Shown: positions 16,443-25,602 of the stretch, one piece after another | How the letters are laid out: each line of letters starts with the position of its first letter | Position numbering within the stretch: position 1 is the first letter of the stretch | Assembly: GCA_020629835.1 (NCBI GenBank) | Contig: JAHDCO010000006.1 | Coordinates: 1-64,000 of the forward strand | From: Granulosicoccaceae bacterium | Lineage (GTDB): Bacteria > Pseudomonadota > Gammaproteobacteria > Granulosicoccales > Granulosicoccaceae | Direction: 5' to 3' | DNA: 64,000 nt | Notes under the pieces: generated by a model | What the model was told of the DNA's origin: nothing | The model's database searches: none | What the model saw: the letters and a program-made list of their open reading frames with translations, nothing else | Program-made: the position numbers and the translations under genes

Positions 16443-17188
16443 AACGAATCCAAGGGGTAGTCGGCGGGCAGCAGTTGCGGTTCGATGCGCTCGGAACGGC
16501 GTCGGCGCCACTTACGCCGATAGTGCGCTTTGGTTAAGTAGCGCTTCAGCGATTTCGGTTTGCGGCGTCGTTCAATGGCCAAGCCTGAGCCTTGTTCGTG
16601 CGGTGGATGCTGCACCAATACCGGTCGAACAATGCAGGCACCCAGGTCGGCGATCTCCATCGGCCAGTCGGGTATATCGGTAACTGGGGATGTGGCGTGC
16701 ATGAGCTGTTTGGCAGCTTCCAGATTCAGGGTGTAGGCCACGGTATGGCTGCAATTCAGGTTCAGTGGTCGCGCGACGACCTCATCAAACAACGGAATAC
16801 TGACACCGGGTTTTACGTACGAACGGCCGTGATACAGGGTCATTAACGGTGCTTTTAGGTAGCTTTGTGTCTGCAGAAACGTTGCAAGTTCCGGTAGGGG
16901 TATGGCGTCATCTTCAAGGATTAACGCGTGTGCAATTTGTTCGTTGACCAGTTTTTTATATAAAAACGCGTGCGATAAAGAGCATCCGTACTCCGGCGGG
17001 CTGATGTGTTTTTTAGGATCTACATACACTTCATCAGCGCTTAAGGTATGCAGGTCCTCTTTCGCATTGAATGCATCGAAAAATGCAAATTCTATGTCTA
17101 GCGCAGCCAGACGCTCCGCAATAACGGCGCGCCTATCCGTATCTTTTTTCAGTGAAACCACAAAGACCGGTATTGGGCTTAACGACAT
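16439..17188 (-). CDS. glycosyltransferase family 25 (LPS sugar transferase type)
   Basis: A 249-residue cytoplasmic glycosyltransferase like those extending lipooligosaccharide chains. PVFVVSLKKDTDRRAVIAERL is the GT25 N-terminal block. YGCSLSHAFLYKKLV and HALILEDDAIPL, with its acidic triad, are the family signatures. CSHTVAYTLNLEAAKQLM forms the acceptor side. The C-terminal 50 residues are very basic (RRKPKSLKRYLTKAHYRRKWRRRRSER), probably binding the membrane surface. It is the first gene of the five-gene minus-strand cluster and starts 10 bases after the stop of purD, which lies upstream on the same strand. The exact donor and acceptor cannot be read. Confidence 0.85.
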   Translation of the reverse strand: MSLSPIPVFVVSLKKDTDRRAVIAERLAALDIEFAFFDAFNAKEDLHTLSADEVYVDPKKHISPPEYGCSLSHAFLYKKLVNEQIAHALILEDDAIPLPELATFLQTQSYLKAPLMTLYHGRSYVKPGVSIPLFDEVVARPLNLNCSHTVAYTLNLEAAKQLMHATSPVTDIPDWPMEIADLGACIVRPVLVQHPPHEQGSGLAIERRRKPKSLKRYLTKAHYRRKWRRRRSERIEPQLLPADYPLDSL

Positions 17189-17198
17189 GGCTCAGCGA

Positions 17199-18509
17199 TT
17201 ATCCGTTCGATGACGTCGATGCGGACTGTAGTCTGGCAACTGCACGGTAACCAATGTCTCGTCGCCAGTGCACATTTGGCCAGTGAATCAGTTCGGCGGC
17301 TGCATCAGCTTTGCTCTTTGCGTCAACTATGGTTGCCCCACGGGCTGTGACGCACAGTACACGTCCACCGGCCGTCACCGTATTGCCTGCATCGTCAAGT
17401 TGGGTTCCGGCGTGGAAAACTTTGGCACCGGTTGCGTCCGCCTCGGCCAGGCCTGTAATCACTTCTCCGCGGCTGCTACCGGCTGGGTATTCACCGGCGG
17501 CTAACACCACACCCAAGGCGGCATCGTCAGACCAATCAGCGCTGGCATCGGCTAATGCGCCGTCAACGGTTGCGTTGAAGAGCTCCATTAAATCGCTGTC
17601 CAAGCGCATCATAAGCGGCTGTGTTTCGGGGTCGCCTAAGCGCACGTTGTATTCAATGACGTAGGGGTCACCATTCGCATCAATCATCAACCCCACATAC
17701 AAGAAGCCGGTGAATGGTTTGCCATCGGCTGCCATGCCTTGCACGGTAGGGTTTACGATGCGCTGCATAACTTTCTCATGCACGCTTTTTGTTACAACCG
17801 GGGCCGGTGAGTAAGCGCCCATGCCGCCAGTGTTGGGCCCCGCATCACCTTCATCACGCGCCTTGTGGTCTTGGCTGGTTGCAAACGGCAGGGCGGTTTG
17901 GCCATCTACCAGGCAGATAAAGCTTGCTTCTTCACCCACCAGGAAGTCTTCAATGACGACACGCGCACCGGCGGCGCCATGCGCTCCGTCGTCAAGCATA
18001 TCCCGCACAGCGCTTGCAGCTTGCTCATCGGTCATGGCAACCACCACGCCTTTACCTGCGGCCAAACCATCGGCTTTGATCACGATCGGCGCAGAGTGCG
18101 ACTGTAGGTAGGTTAAAGCATCGGCCGAGTTATCAAAGGTTTCAAACTGCGCGGTTGGTATGCCGTGGCGGGACATAAACTGTTTGGCGAAGTCTTTACT
18201 GCCTTCTAACGCTGCGGCGGCTCGCGTAGGACCCATAACGCGCAAGCCTGCGTTTAAGAATTGATCAACCAGACCCTGGACTAAAGGTGCTTCCGGGCCC
18301 ACCACCGTCATAGCGACGTTTTCCGATTCGGCGAATTTCTGTAATGCGTCGAGGTCTGTGGCGGCAATATCGACCGTGCTCACACCGGCTTCGTTTTGCA
18401 TATTCGGATTACCCGGCGCAACCGTGACCTGTTGTACGTGAGCCGACTGGGCTAATTTCCAAGCGATGGCGTGCTCTCGGCCGCCAGACCCAACGAGAAG
18501 AATGTGCAT
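17199..18509 (-). CDS. purD: phosphoribosylamine-glycine ligase (GAR synthetase)
   Basis: Second step of purine synthesis: ATP-dependent joining of glycine to 5-phosphoribosylamine in the cytoplasm. The 436-residue protein has the N-terminal VGSGGREHAIAWKL and APGNPNM, then the ATP-grasp domain with FIVIKADGLAAGKGVVV-like residues, EEASFICLVDG, and GDPETQPLMMRL. The length equals that of the E. coli enzyme. The gene sits 10 bases upstream of the glycan cluster on the same strand, so those genes may be read from the purD promoter. The divergent MFS gene begins within about 60 bases of its start. Confidence 0.96.
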   Translation of the reverse strand: MHILLVGSGGREHAIAWKLAQSAHVQQVTVAPGNPNMQNEAGVSTVDIAATDLDALQKFAESENVAMTVVGPEAPLVQGLVDQFLNAGLRVMGPTRAAAALEGSKDFAKQFMSRHGIPTAQFETFDNSADALTYLQSHSAPIVIKADGLAAGKGVVVAMTDEQAASAVRDMLDDGAHGAAGARVVIEDFLVGEEASFICLVDGQTALPFATSQDHKARDEGDAGPNTGGMGAYSPAPVVTKSVHEKVMQRIVNPTVQGMAADGKPFTGFLYVGLMIDANGDPYVIEYNVRLGDPETQPLMMRLDSDLMELFNATVDGALADASADWSDDAALGVVLAAGEYPAGSSRGEVITGLAEADATGAKVFHAGTQLDDAGNTVTAGGRVLCVTARGATIVDAKSKADAAAELIHWPNVHWRRDIGYRAVARLQSASTSSNG

Positions 18510-18566
18510 AGCTGTTGTGGAGGGTGCTCTGACGCGGTGACGATATTGAAAGCGTATTCTACCTTG

Positions 18567-19796
18567 ATGCCCAAGCCTCGCGCCCCAGAACTTACCGAAA
18601 AACCTACAGAGCCCATGGCAAAGCAGAGTGTCTGGCGCGATCTGTCGAGCTTATGGCTGCTTGTCGTGGTGGCCGCAGTGGGGCCGATCATGATCAATGG
18701 TGTCTTACCGGCGAATAGCGCGGTCATGAGTGAGTTCGGGGTGTCCTATGCGTTAGTGCAACTCACGCTCACCATCTTTATGGTGGCTTTGTTAGTGGCA
18801 CAGCCAATCCTGGGTTACTGCGCAGACCGCTTCGGTCGTCGACCCGTCATGATCGGCAGCTTGGCGTTGTTTGCGCTAGGCTGTTTTGTATCTGCTACCG
18901 CCAGCTCGATGACGGTTTTGTTACTCGGGCGATTTTTACAAGGGTTTGGTGGCTCGGTGTGTACCTTCCTGCCTCGAACCATCGTTCGCGACCGATTTCC
19001 AAAAGATCGTGCCGCCAGCATGATTGGTTACATGACCATGGCCATGATGATGGCGCCGTTGTTTGGTCCCGCCTTCGGCGGTTGGGTGACAGATCAATTT
19101 GACTGGCGGTATCTGTACGGCATCCTCGGTGTGGTGGGCGCCATGGTCGCGTTCATCGCGTGGAAGTCATTGAAAGAGACGCGCAGTGTTAACGCCGATA
19201 CGCAATCGGTGTCTTTTTTCAAAGCAGCCCGCGTGCTACTGGGGATGCGTGAATTTCGCGCGTACGCGTTTTTGATCGCGGGCTCGGTCGGTGTTTACTA
19301 CTCGTTTCTAGGCAGTGCGCCATATCTCGTGATGGAGGTGCGAGAGGTATCGGCATCCTCGTTTGGACGCTGGTTTATAATCGTTGCCGTAGGTTATCTC
19401 AGCGGGAATGCCATTGCAGCGACCTTGTCCGAACGTCTGGGCTCCGAACGGATGATCCTATTAGGGCAAATTCCATTACTTATTGGGATTGTTGGCTTTT
19501 GGTTATCGTTGCTGCTGAAATCCCCGGGCGCTTTGTTTTTTCCTATGGCTTGCATTGCTATCTCCAACGGCATGTCATTGCCTAGCCTGACCACTGGTGC
19601 GATGAATGTGTACCCACCGTTGGCTGCTTCGGCATCCGGTATCGCCGGGGCATTACAAACGGCGGTCGGTATCGTATTCACGGTGGTACTTGGGTTTCTA
19701 CTACCTTATTCGGAAGTTTGGTTCCAGGTACTCGTGACACTGTCAGTTTTTGGGGGGTTGTTTGCCTGGTACGTCGGCAGGCGTTCCCAGACCTAA
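18567..19796 (+). CDS. MFS drug-resistance type transporter, Bcr/CflA family
   Basis: A 12-TM proton-coupled exporter of the DHA1 group, about 409 residues. The first helix GPIMINGVLPANSAVM, the loop GYCADRFGRRPVMIGSLALF with the MFS D-R-x-G-R-R motif, and LLLGRFLQGFGGSVC plus MMMAPLFGPAFGGWV are Bcr/CflA blocks. The ATG at 18567 is preferred because the track start at 18471 lies inside purD on the opposite strand. An ATG at 18615 is also possible. Known members export sulfonamide, bicyclomycin or peptides, and the substrate here is not predictable. It converges on the SDR gene with a hairpin between them. Confidence 0.85.
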   Translation: MPKPRAPELTEKPTEPMAKQSVWRDLSSLWLLVVVAAVGPIMINGVLPANSAVMSEFGVSYALVQLTLTIFMVALLVAQPILGYCADRFGRRPVMIGSLALFALGCFVSATASSMTVLLLGRFLQGFGGSVCTFLPRTIVRDRFPKDRAASMIGYMTMAMMMAPLFGPAFGGWVTDQFDWRYLYGILGVVGAMVAFIAWKSLKETRSVNADTQSVSFFKAARVLLGMREFRAYAFLIAGSVGVYYSFLGSAPYLVMEVREVSASSFGRWFIIVAVGYLSGNAIAATLSERLGSERMILLGQIPLLIGIVGFWLSLLLKSPGALFFPMACIAISNGMSLPSLTTGAMNVYPPLAASASGIAGALQTAVGIVFTVVLGFLLPYSEVWFQVLVTLSVFGGLFAWYVGRRSQT

Positions 19797-19830
19797 GGCT
19801 TCTATACCTAAGGTTTTCTGTTAAGACCTA

Positions 19831-19854
19831 CATCAAAGCTTCGGCGCTTTGATG
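19831..19854. terminator. hairpin between convergent MFS and SDR genes
   Basis: CATCAAAGC and GCTTTGATG are perfect 9-base arms closing a TTCGGC loop. The hairpin lies 35 bases after the MFS stop and 5 bases before the SDR stop. No long U-run follows on either strand. Confidence 0.55.
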
Positions 19855-19859
19855 GTTAG

Positions 19860-20621
19860 TTAAAACTGCCCGCCGTTTATCTCTAACGTCTGACCCGAGA
19901 TGTAACCGGACAGGGCATTACTGGCTAAAAATACAAATGCGGGGGCGCAGTCTTCAGCCGTGCCCAATCGCTGCAGCGGTATCTGCTGACGCGTTTTTTC
20001 TAACTTCTCAGCCGATGAATAACGTTCGTGGAAGTCGGTATGGATTACACCGGGTGACAGCGCATTTGCACGAATTTGATCAGGCGCCAGCTCGCGTGCC
20101 AGTGCTTTGGTGTATGTGGAGACGAAGGCTTTTGTTGCTGAATAAATGGATGAGCCCGGGCTACCACCGGTACTCGCTGAAATCGATACCGTATTCACAA
20201 TCGCAGCGGAACCCCGTCGGGTGGAACCCGCTTTCAGCAGTGGTATCAGCGCTCTTGTAATGCGCACCACCGCGTCTTGATTAAGCGACACAATGTGCTG
20301 GTATTCATTGTCGGTTAATGAATCGGCCGGAAAACGCCCCACCATGGTTCCTGCGTTGTTGATGAGCACATCCAGTGAATTGGTGTTGCTACACACGAAA
20401 TCAGCGAAGGCTTGCTGACCCTCGGCGGTTGTAAAGTCCGAAGTCATAGCCTTTACGTTGTCCGGCCAGCTCGTTTGATGCGCGGTACGCCCCTGATGCA
20501 GGATAACGTCGGCACCTAATTCGCTAAACAGCCGTGCAGCGCTTAAACCAATACCCGCACCCGCGCCCGTGATGGCGACGGTGCGGCCTTTAAAAAGCTC
20601 AGCACTGAATCCTGGGTTCAT
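19860..20621 (-). CDS. short-chain dehydrogenase/reductase (SDR)
   Basis: A 253-residue NAD(P)-dependent oxidoreductase of the classical SDR family. The nucleotide motif is TGAGAGIG, the structural NNAG motif is LINNAGTM, and the catalytic set is S in NTVSIS plus YSATK. SPGVIHTDF and the C-terminal GQTLEINGGQF are family standard. The substrate is unknown. Classical SDRs of this length act on 3-ketoacyl, sugar or alcohol substrates. It follows the LysM gene on the same strand with 12 bases between them and may be co-transcribed. There is no signal peptide, so it is cytoplasmic. Confidence 0.85.
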   Translation of the reverse strand: MNPGFSAELFKGRTVAITGAGAGIGLSAARLFSELGADVILHQGRTAHQTSWPDNVKAMTSDFTTAEGQQAFADFVCSNTNSLDVLINNAGTMVGRFPADSLTDNEYQHIVSLNQDAVVRITRALIPLLKAGSTRRGSAAIVNTVSISASTGGSPGSSIYSATKAFVSTYTKALARELAPDQIRANALSPGVIHTDFHERYSSAEKLEKTRQQIPLQRLGTAEDCAPAFVFLASNALSGYISGQTLEINGGQF

Positions 20622-20633
20622 AGGGGCTGACTA

Positions 20634-21083
20634 TTAGTTACTGGGGTACAGTATTTCTTGTCCGATAAAAATGGTGCTGCCGCTGATGCCGTTGATACGG
20701 CGCAGTTCACCTACGGATGTGTCGTACTGTGCAGCAATTTCTGAAAGCGAATCGCCAGAGCGCACGACATGAGTGAGTAACTGTGTTTCAGGTTGCGCAG
20801 GTTCGGTGGTTTCGACTGCAATCGTGGCAACCGCAGGCGCATCTTGAATTTCAACCACTTGCCCTGTGACAGGCGTTGTCGTGTCCTGAGTGGCTGCTGT
20901 CGTCACAGCGGTATCCAACACGGTGTCGTTGGTGTTCAGAGTAGTGGCAGTTTGTTCAACGCGTGTGTTCGCAAGTACGGTAGAGGTGTCTACATTGCGA
21001 GTGTTTTGATCCCAGCGGTATACGGCCACAGCGAGCAGAGAGCTTGATACGGCCAAAATGACGAGGTCCGATTTTGCTATCAC
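20634..21083 (-). CDS. LysM domain protein, single membrane anchor
   Basis: A protein of about 149 residues. The N-terminal hydrophobic segment SDLVILAVSSSLLAVAVY is a signal anchor. A Thr/Ala/Val-rich linker of about 75 residues follows, then one C-terminal LysM domain (THVVRSGDSLSEIAAQYDTSVGELRRINGI ending IFIGQEILYP), which binds peptidoglycan. I move the start to the GTG at 21083, preceded by AGGGA. The track's start 98 codons earlier adds a Cys/His-rich stretch with no sign of coding selection. A structural or cell-wall tethering role is likely, and no catalytic domain is present. Confidence 0.7.
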   Translation of the reverse strand: MIAKSDLVILAVSSSLLAVAVYRWDQNTRNVDTSTVLANTRVEQTATTLNTNDTVLDTAVTTAATQDTTTPVTGQVVEIQDAPAVATIAVETTEPAQPETQLLTHVVRSGDSLSEIAAQYDTSVGELRRINGISGSTIFIGQEILYPSN

Positions 21084-21392
21084 GTTCTTAAGATCCCTGC
21101 GGTGGCAATTCAATGGCGAATGATACCGCGACACACACCGCGGTTGGGCCGAAAAACGTAATGTGCCACACGCAATGGCATCAAGGCCACGGTATAAGTG
21201 CCTGATTTTCCGGATGAACCCACAAACTACTAGCTCTAGAGATAGGTGAACAGTCCACAAAATGGCGCCATTGTCTCCGATTACGGTGTGTGACAAACAA
21301 CATTGTAATTTTGGGGTGGCCGCGTGTTGACCAAGTTGCGGTAGTGCCTGAGGCGTGTCTTGTCGGTTTTGTGCCACAGAGCTAGCGGGTAG

Positions 21393-22604
21393 CTAGCCGT
21401 TCGACCGCGCTCGTTGTTTGGCAAATATCAGATGTACGGAGATACCCAGTGCGTAGCAACTCGCAAGGGTAACCACCAGTGCTACGGTGCCGCCGTTATT
21501 CACTGTCATCAGAAGTAGTGGGGTTCCAATCAAGTTGCCGAGGTTACCCGCTTGTGCCAGCGCGCCATACGCCAGTGCTTGATCGCTGGCGGTGTTGTTG
21601 AGTTGTGGGATGGTGGCGAAGCTGGCACCTTGAACTAAGCCCAGCGCACAAAAGAGTGCCACGGATAGTGACGGGCTGAACCCAAGAAAAGGCAACAGTA
21701 AAACCAACGCCATCGCCATAGCAAACCCTGTCAACACCACTTGAACGGCTGTGAATCGCCATAACAGCACGACACCCAATGTCATGGAGGCAACAATGCT
21801 GGCCAGCGGCATGGCCGTTGAGACTAAGGCTCGTTGTGTCGCGTCTACCAGGCTTGGCAACAGCGCCAGCAAAGCAACAAATGTAAACGTATAAAACAGC
21901 CAGCCCGCGGCGGGCGCTGCAATAAAGGGCGATGTCCACGCTTGTTTATGTCGTTGTAAAAAATGTTGCCATCCGGGTTGGGGTGCTGTTTCAGAAGGCA
22001 AGACTCTCTCAGTACTTTCAGCTAATGGTGTTTTTGGAACGAATAACACCACGAGTAAGGTGGCTAACGCGGTAATCATTCCATGTAGGAAGAATAACGA
22101 CCGTATGCCGTGGCTATGTACTAGCGGCAACGCAAGCCAGGCAGTCACGGCAAAAGACACACCAAAAAACGTACCCCAAAATGTCATCGCTGTGGCTCGA
22201 TACTTCGGTGTGTTGTACTGAGCAATCAGGGTAGGTGCGGCAATGACAATCGCCAGATGAGAAATGCCTTCTAGTATTCGAGTTATAAGTAGACTGTACA
22301 GTGGTTGACTAACGGCCTGGAGTAACGATACGCCACTGCCGATGACGAGCCCCATAACCAATGCTCTATAGGCGCCAAGTTTTCCTACAAAAATACCCGC
22401 CACCAAACCAAACACTGCCCCAACAAGACTGATCAGTGTGATCAATAAACCGGTTGTAGCTTCCGCTGTTGGGTATAACTGTTGAAGTTCAGGTAAGAAA
22501 AGACCCATCTTGGCGAACTGAGCCGCGGCACAGAGCCCGGCAAACCAGAGAATGAGGGTAATAAGGAAGCGGGTTGCCAAATGCATGCTGCTAGTGTGAC
22601 TCAA
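21393..22604 (-). CDS. MFS transporter
   Basis: A 403-residue 12-TM transporter of the major facilitator superfamily. FLPELQQLYPTAEATTGLLITLISLVGAVFGLVAG in the first two helices, GKLGAYRALVMGLVIG in loop 2-3, and ITRILEGISHLAIVIAAPTLIAQY are MFS-like. The D-R-x-G-R-R loop motif is reduced to GKLGAYR. The pattern resembles the CynX/NimT-type group, but I cannot name the substrate. It is divergent from the YHYH lipoprotein gene across a 186-base gap and is followed by a 15-base gap to the upstream leader of the LysM gene. Confidence 0.8.
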   Translation of the reverse strand: MSHTSSMHLATRFLITLILWFAGLCAAAQFAKMGLFLPELQQLYPTAEATTGLLITLISLVGAVFGLVAGIFVGKLGAYRALVMGLVIGSGVSLLQAVSQPLYSLLITRILEGISHLAIVIAAPTLIAQYNTPKYRATAMTFWGTFFGVSFAVTAWLALPLVHSHGIRSLFFLHGMITALATLLVVLFVPKTPLAESTERVLPSETAPQPGWQHFLQRHKQAWTSPFIAAPAAGWLFYTFTFVALLALLPSLVDATQRALVSTAMPLASIVASMTLGVVLLWRFTAVQVVLTGFAMAMALVLLLPFLGFSPSLSVALFCALGLVQGASFATIPQLNNTASDQALAYGALAQAGNLGNLIGTPLLLMTVNNGGTVALVVTLASCYALGISVHLIFAKQRARSNG

Positions 22605-22790
22605 TCAAGTGACTTTGACCATGCAAAGGTATTATCGGTTTATGAATACTGGATGAATTAAGGAAACAATTAGGGCTTTTCTGATTAGAACCTGTGTGGA
22701 ACCGTTGTGGCGCTAAGCTGGCGCTTCGATGCCTTGCTTTGTGTAAAGGCATCTGCAATCAAGCACAACTATCAAACGTCAGGGACGCAA

Positions 22791-23864
22791 ATGCAAATGA
22801 AAGCAAAGGTTCGGATTTTCAGATCATCGGTACATCAGGCGTTAGGGCTCTTCAGTGTGACCCTACTCACCGTCGGATGCAGTGCCAATGGCAGTGTCGA
22901 GCAGATTGTCGAAAGCGACAATGTTGTCCCAGCACCTAATGGCGTGCTTGACCTTAGCCAATTTGAAGCTGATGCATTAACGAGTAGCGAGATCGTCGAT
23001 TGCGAGCTATCAGATGGCACAGAAACCCAATGCTATTTGCTTCGGACCAGTGGCTTACAGAAAGTGAGTGATAACATTGGGCCCTTTTGTCCCAGCACGA
23101 CATCGACAACTGCTGAAGATTCGGGTATCTGGCTGGACGGACAGTCTCTGTACGAAGCGGACGGAGATTTCTTTTTGAATTTACCGAATATCTATGGGGA
23201 TGATTACCCGAGCACAGCGTGGGCGGAATTTGCCGATGCACAGGGAACTATAAATGTCACCCAAACGTTGGAAGATTGCCAGGCCGCAGCGAACCCTAAC
23301 GTCGGTCCTGAGTACGCAGGCTTTTGTGTGCAGTGTGATTTGGCTGAATTAACTGCTGATTTAGAACTGGAATTTTTGATTCCAGTAACGCCCATAAACG
23401 CAGATCAACCTCAGTCTTTAAGCGCATCTGCAGGTATATCGCTAAATGGTTTCCAGATTGCGGCACAAGCCCCTGTGGATGCTATTTTGTCGGCGGTTAC
23501 CGTGGCACCCTTTGATGATTGTGGGGGGCATGTTAACCCCAACGACGGTTATCACTACCACGCGGCCACCGCTAGAGAAGGGTGCAACAGCGCAGGGATA
23601 GACGAAAATGGCCACCCTGAGTTAATGGGCTATGCCATGGATGGTTATGGAATTTACGGGCCGCTGCCGGCCGGAAGTGCAGAGGCCGGAAGTCTGGATG
23701 AATGCAACGGTTCTGACGATGCTGAACTTGGTTATCACTACCACGCAGGAAGCCCCGAGCTCAATCAACACATTGCGTGCTTCAAAGGTAAAGTGGTGGC
23801 TTCAAGTGCTGGACCCGGCGGCCCGCGTGGCCCACGCAGAGAACGCGGTGGCGACGAGGGTTAA
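22791..23864 (+). CDS. YHYH domain lipoprotein
   Basis: A secreted lipoprotein of about 357 residues. The start at 22791 follows AGGGA with a 5-base spacing and gives a signal peptide ending at the lipobox LTVGC. The C-terminal half carries two copies of the YHYH signature: HVNPNDGYHYHAATAREGC and AELGYHYHAG, with MGYAMDGYGIYGPLP between them. Many cysteines suggest disulfides in the periplasm or at the cell surface. YHYH proteins are widespread in marine bacteria, but no biochemical function is established that I know of. The His-rich motif suggests metal binding. Confidence 0.85.
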   Translation: MQMKAKVRIFRSSVHQALGLFSVTLLTVGCSANGSVEQIVESDNVVPAPNGVLDLSQFEADALTSSEIVDCELSDGTETQCYLLRTSGLQKVSDNIGPFCPSTTSTTAEDSGIWLDGQSLYEADGDFFLNLPNIYGDDYPSTAWAEFADAQGTINVTQTLEDCQAAANPNVGPEYAGFCVQCDLAELTADLELEFLIPVTPINADQPQSLSASAGISLNGFQIAAQAPVDAILSAVTVAPFDDCGGHVNPNDGYHYHAATAREGCNSAGIDENGHPELMGYAMDGYGIYGPLPAGSAEAGSLDECNGSDDAELGYHYHAGSPELNQHIACFKGKVVASSAGPGGPRGPRRERGGDEG

Positions 23865-23962
23865 ACTCGTTCGATCTTGATGCTTCGGGTTTCGTTAATG
23901 CAGTGACGGTGATAATCTGGGACGGTATCGTTACAGCGAACTTACCGAACCAGAGTCACCGC

Positions 23963-24574
23963 ATGAGCATTGAATTTTTACTGACCTCGTTAATCGTTGT
24001 TCTACTGCCAGGAACCGGTGTTATCTACACCCTAGCGGTGGGTTTGGGTCGAGGCTTTAAGGCGAGTGTCGCTGCTGCTGTGGGCTGCACTTTAGGTATT
24101 GTGCCCGCTGCACTTGCCAGCGTCCTAGGGCTGGCGGCCATTTTTCACGCCAGCGCGGTGGCCTTTCTTGCTGTGAAATATCTGGGTGTGCTGTACTTGT
24201 TTTATATGGCCTGGTCTATTTTAAAAGATGGTAGTTTGCTTCAGGTCGATCAAAACGTTGAAGAGCAGAGCTACGTAAAAACTGCTGTTCAAGGTACGTT
24301 ATTGAATGTGCTTAACCCTAAGCTCTCCGTGTTTTTCATGGCATTCCTACCTCAATTCGTACCGGTACATCAGGTGGGTTCGGTGCAGTACTTAATCAGC
24401 TTAGCGCTGGTGTTCATGCTCATGACGTTTGTCGTGTTTGTGGTCTACGGCGCATTTGCCGCAAAAGCCAGGCAGTACGTCATCGAATCCCCCACGGTGA
24501 TGGCGTGGTTAAGGCGCTTCTTTGCAGGAACCTTTGGTGCTCTGGGGCTAAAGCTTGCTTTAACCGACCGATAA
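23963..24574 (+). CDS. LysE family translocator (amino acid exporter type)
   Basis: A membrane protein of about 203 residues with six predicted helices in the RhtB/LysE pattern. The N-terminal FLLTSLIVVLLPGTGVIYTLAVGLGRGFKAS contains the conserved P-G-T/P motif, and QGTLLNVLNPKLSVFFMAFLPQF is the second signature. Family members export lysine, homoserine, threonine and related compounds. The start at 23963 (MSIEFLL) is preferred over the track's 23903, because the extra 20 residues are hydrophilic and unlike the family. It stands 24 bases before the PhyH gene. Confidence 0.87.
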   Translation: MSIEFLLTSLIVVLLPGTGVIYTLAVGLGRGFKASVAAAVGCTLGIVPAALASVLGLAAIFHASAVAFLAVKYLGVLYLFYMAWSILKDGSLLQVDQNVEEQSYVKTAVQGTLLNVLNPKLSVFFMAFLPQFVPVHQVGSVQYLISLALVFMLMTFVVFVVYGAFAAKARQYVIESPTVMAWLRRFFAGTFGALGLKLALTDR

Positions 24575-24598
24575 ACTTAAGTTAACGCCGGGTGAGTT

Positions 24599-25432
24599 AT
24601 GCCAAAGGTTCTGACAAACCAACAGCTTAGAGATTACAACGAATACGGGTTTATATCCCCCATTGATGTAATGTCTGAAGATGAGGCGGCTACTTATAAA
24701 GACCGACTGGAAGAAGCGGAACAGAACCACCCAGAACACATACACGCAGAGAACCGCAATAACGCGCATTTGTCATTTATGTTTCTGGATGAACTGGCGC
24801 ATCACCCCATTGTGTTAGATGTGGTGGAAGACTTATTGGGCCCTCACTTTTCCCTGTGGGCCAGCGTTTTGTTTATCAAAGAACCCAATACCAAACACTA
24901 TGTCAGCTGGCATCAGGATGCCACGTATATGGGTATGAGCAATAATGATTTTTTATCGCCCTGGATTGCGCTTACCCCAAGTAATCTGGAGACAGGTTGC
25001 ATGAGCATGATTCCCGGTAGCCATAAGCAACACATCGTTGCCCATGAAGATACCTTTGCTGATGACAATATCCTTACACGAGGTCAGCGTGTGAACGATG
25101 TAGATGAATCCAAAGCTGAGCACTTGATTTTGAAGCCTGGGCAAATGTCGGTACATCACGCGGAAATCATCCATGGGTCGCAGCCCAATCGCAGTGATGA
25201 ACGTCGCATTGGTTTCACCTTGCAGTCTTACATGCGGCACGACGTAAAACAGCAAATCGCGCAAAATCAATGGATGCATTGCCGTGGTGATAAGCGTACC
25301 GATGATGACCTATTGGAACTTGAACGCCCCCGCTTCGATCTTGACCCCATTGCTCAGAAGGGGCGGGATGCGGCCAGTGCCAATTACGCCGACATTCTTT
25401 ACCACGGGGCGAAACAGCGCAGGGCTTATTAA
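24599..25432 (+). CDS. phytanoyl-CoA dioxygenase (PhyH) family oxygenase
   Basis: A 277-residue Fe(II)/2-oxoglutarate-dependent dioxygenase. The metal triad is visible as WHQDATYMG (HxD) and the distal histidine in HHAEIIHGSQPNRS, followed by RRIGF with the 2-oxoglutarate-binding arginine. WIALTPSNLETGCMSMIPGSH is a strong PhyH block. PhyH-like enzymes hydroxylate lipids, amino acids (ectoine) or secondary metabolites. The fit here is to the generic bacterial group and not to EctD, so the substrate is unknown. It may share a transcript with the LysE exporter. Confidence 0.88.
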   Translation: MPKVLTNQQLRDYNEYGFISPIDVMSEDEAATYKDRLEEAEQNHPEHIHAENRNNAHLSFMFLDELAHHPIVLDVVEDLLGPHFSLWASVLFIKEPNTKHYVSWHQDATYMGMSNNDFLSPWIALTPSNLETGCMSMIPGSHKQHIVAHEDTFADDNILTRGQRVNDVDESKAEHLILKPGQMSVHHAEIIHGSQPNRSDERRIGFTLQSYMRHDVKQQIAQNQWMHCRGDKRTDDDLLELERPRFDLDPIAQKGRDAASANYADILYHGAKQRRAY

Positions 25433-25602
25433 GCCATAGTCATCGTGTGAGCCACTTGGCGACAACGAAATGCTGTCTGGTTATTTTTGGTATAGCGCTT
25501 ACCGTTGAGCGCTGGGCGTGCATCGTAGTGCTTGAAGCGCAGTAGCCCTTGCTTTAGTGTGGGTATCCCTGCACCACCGGCTTCATTACTATAGGTTCTC
25601 TC

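Noticed and set aside
25433-25602. sigma54 promoter upstream of the response regulator
   Set aside because: TGGCGACAACGAAATGC resembles the consensus in part, but the GC and TTGC elements are wrong.
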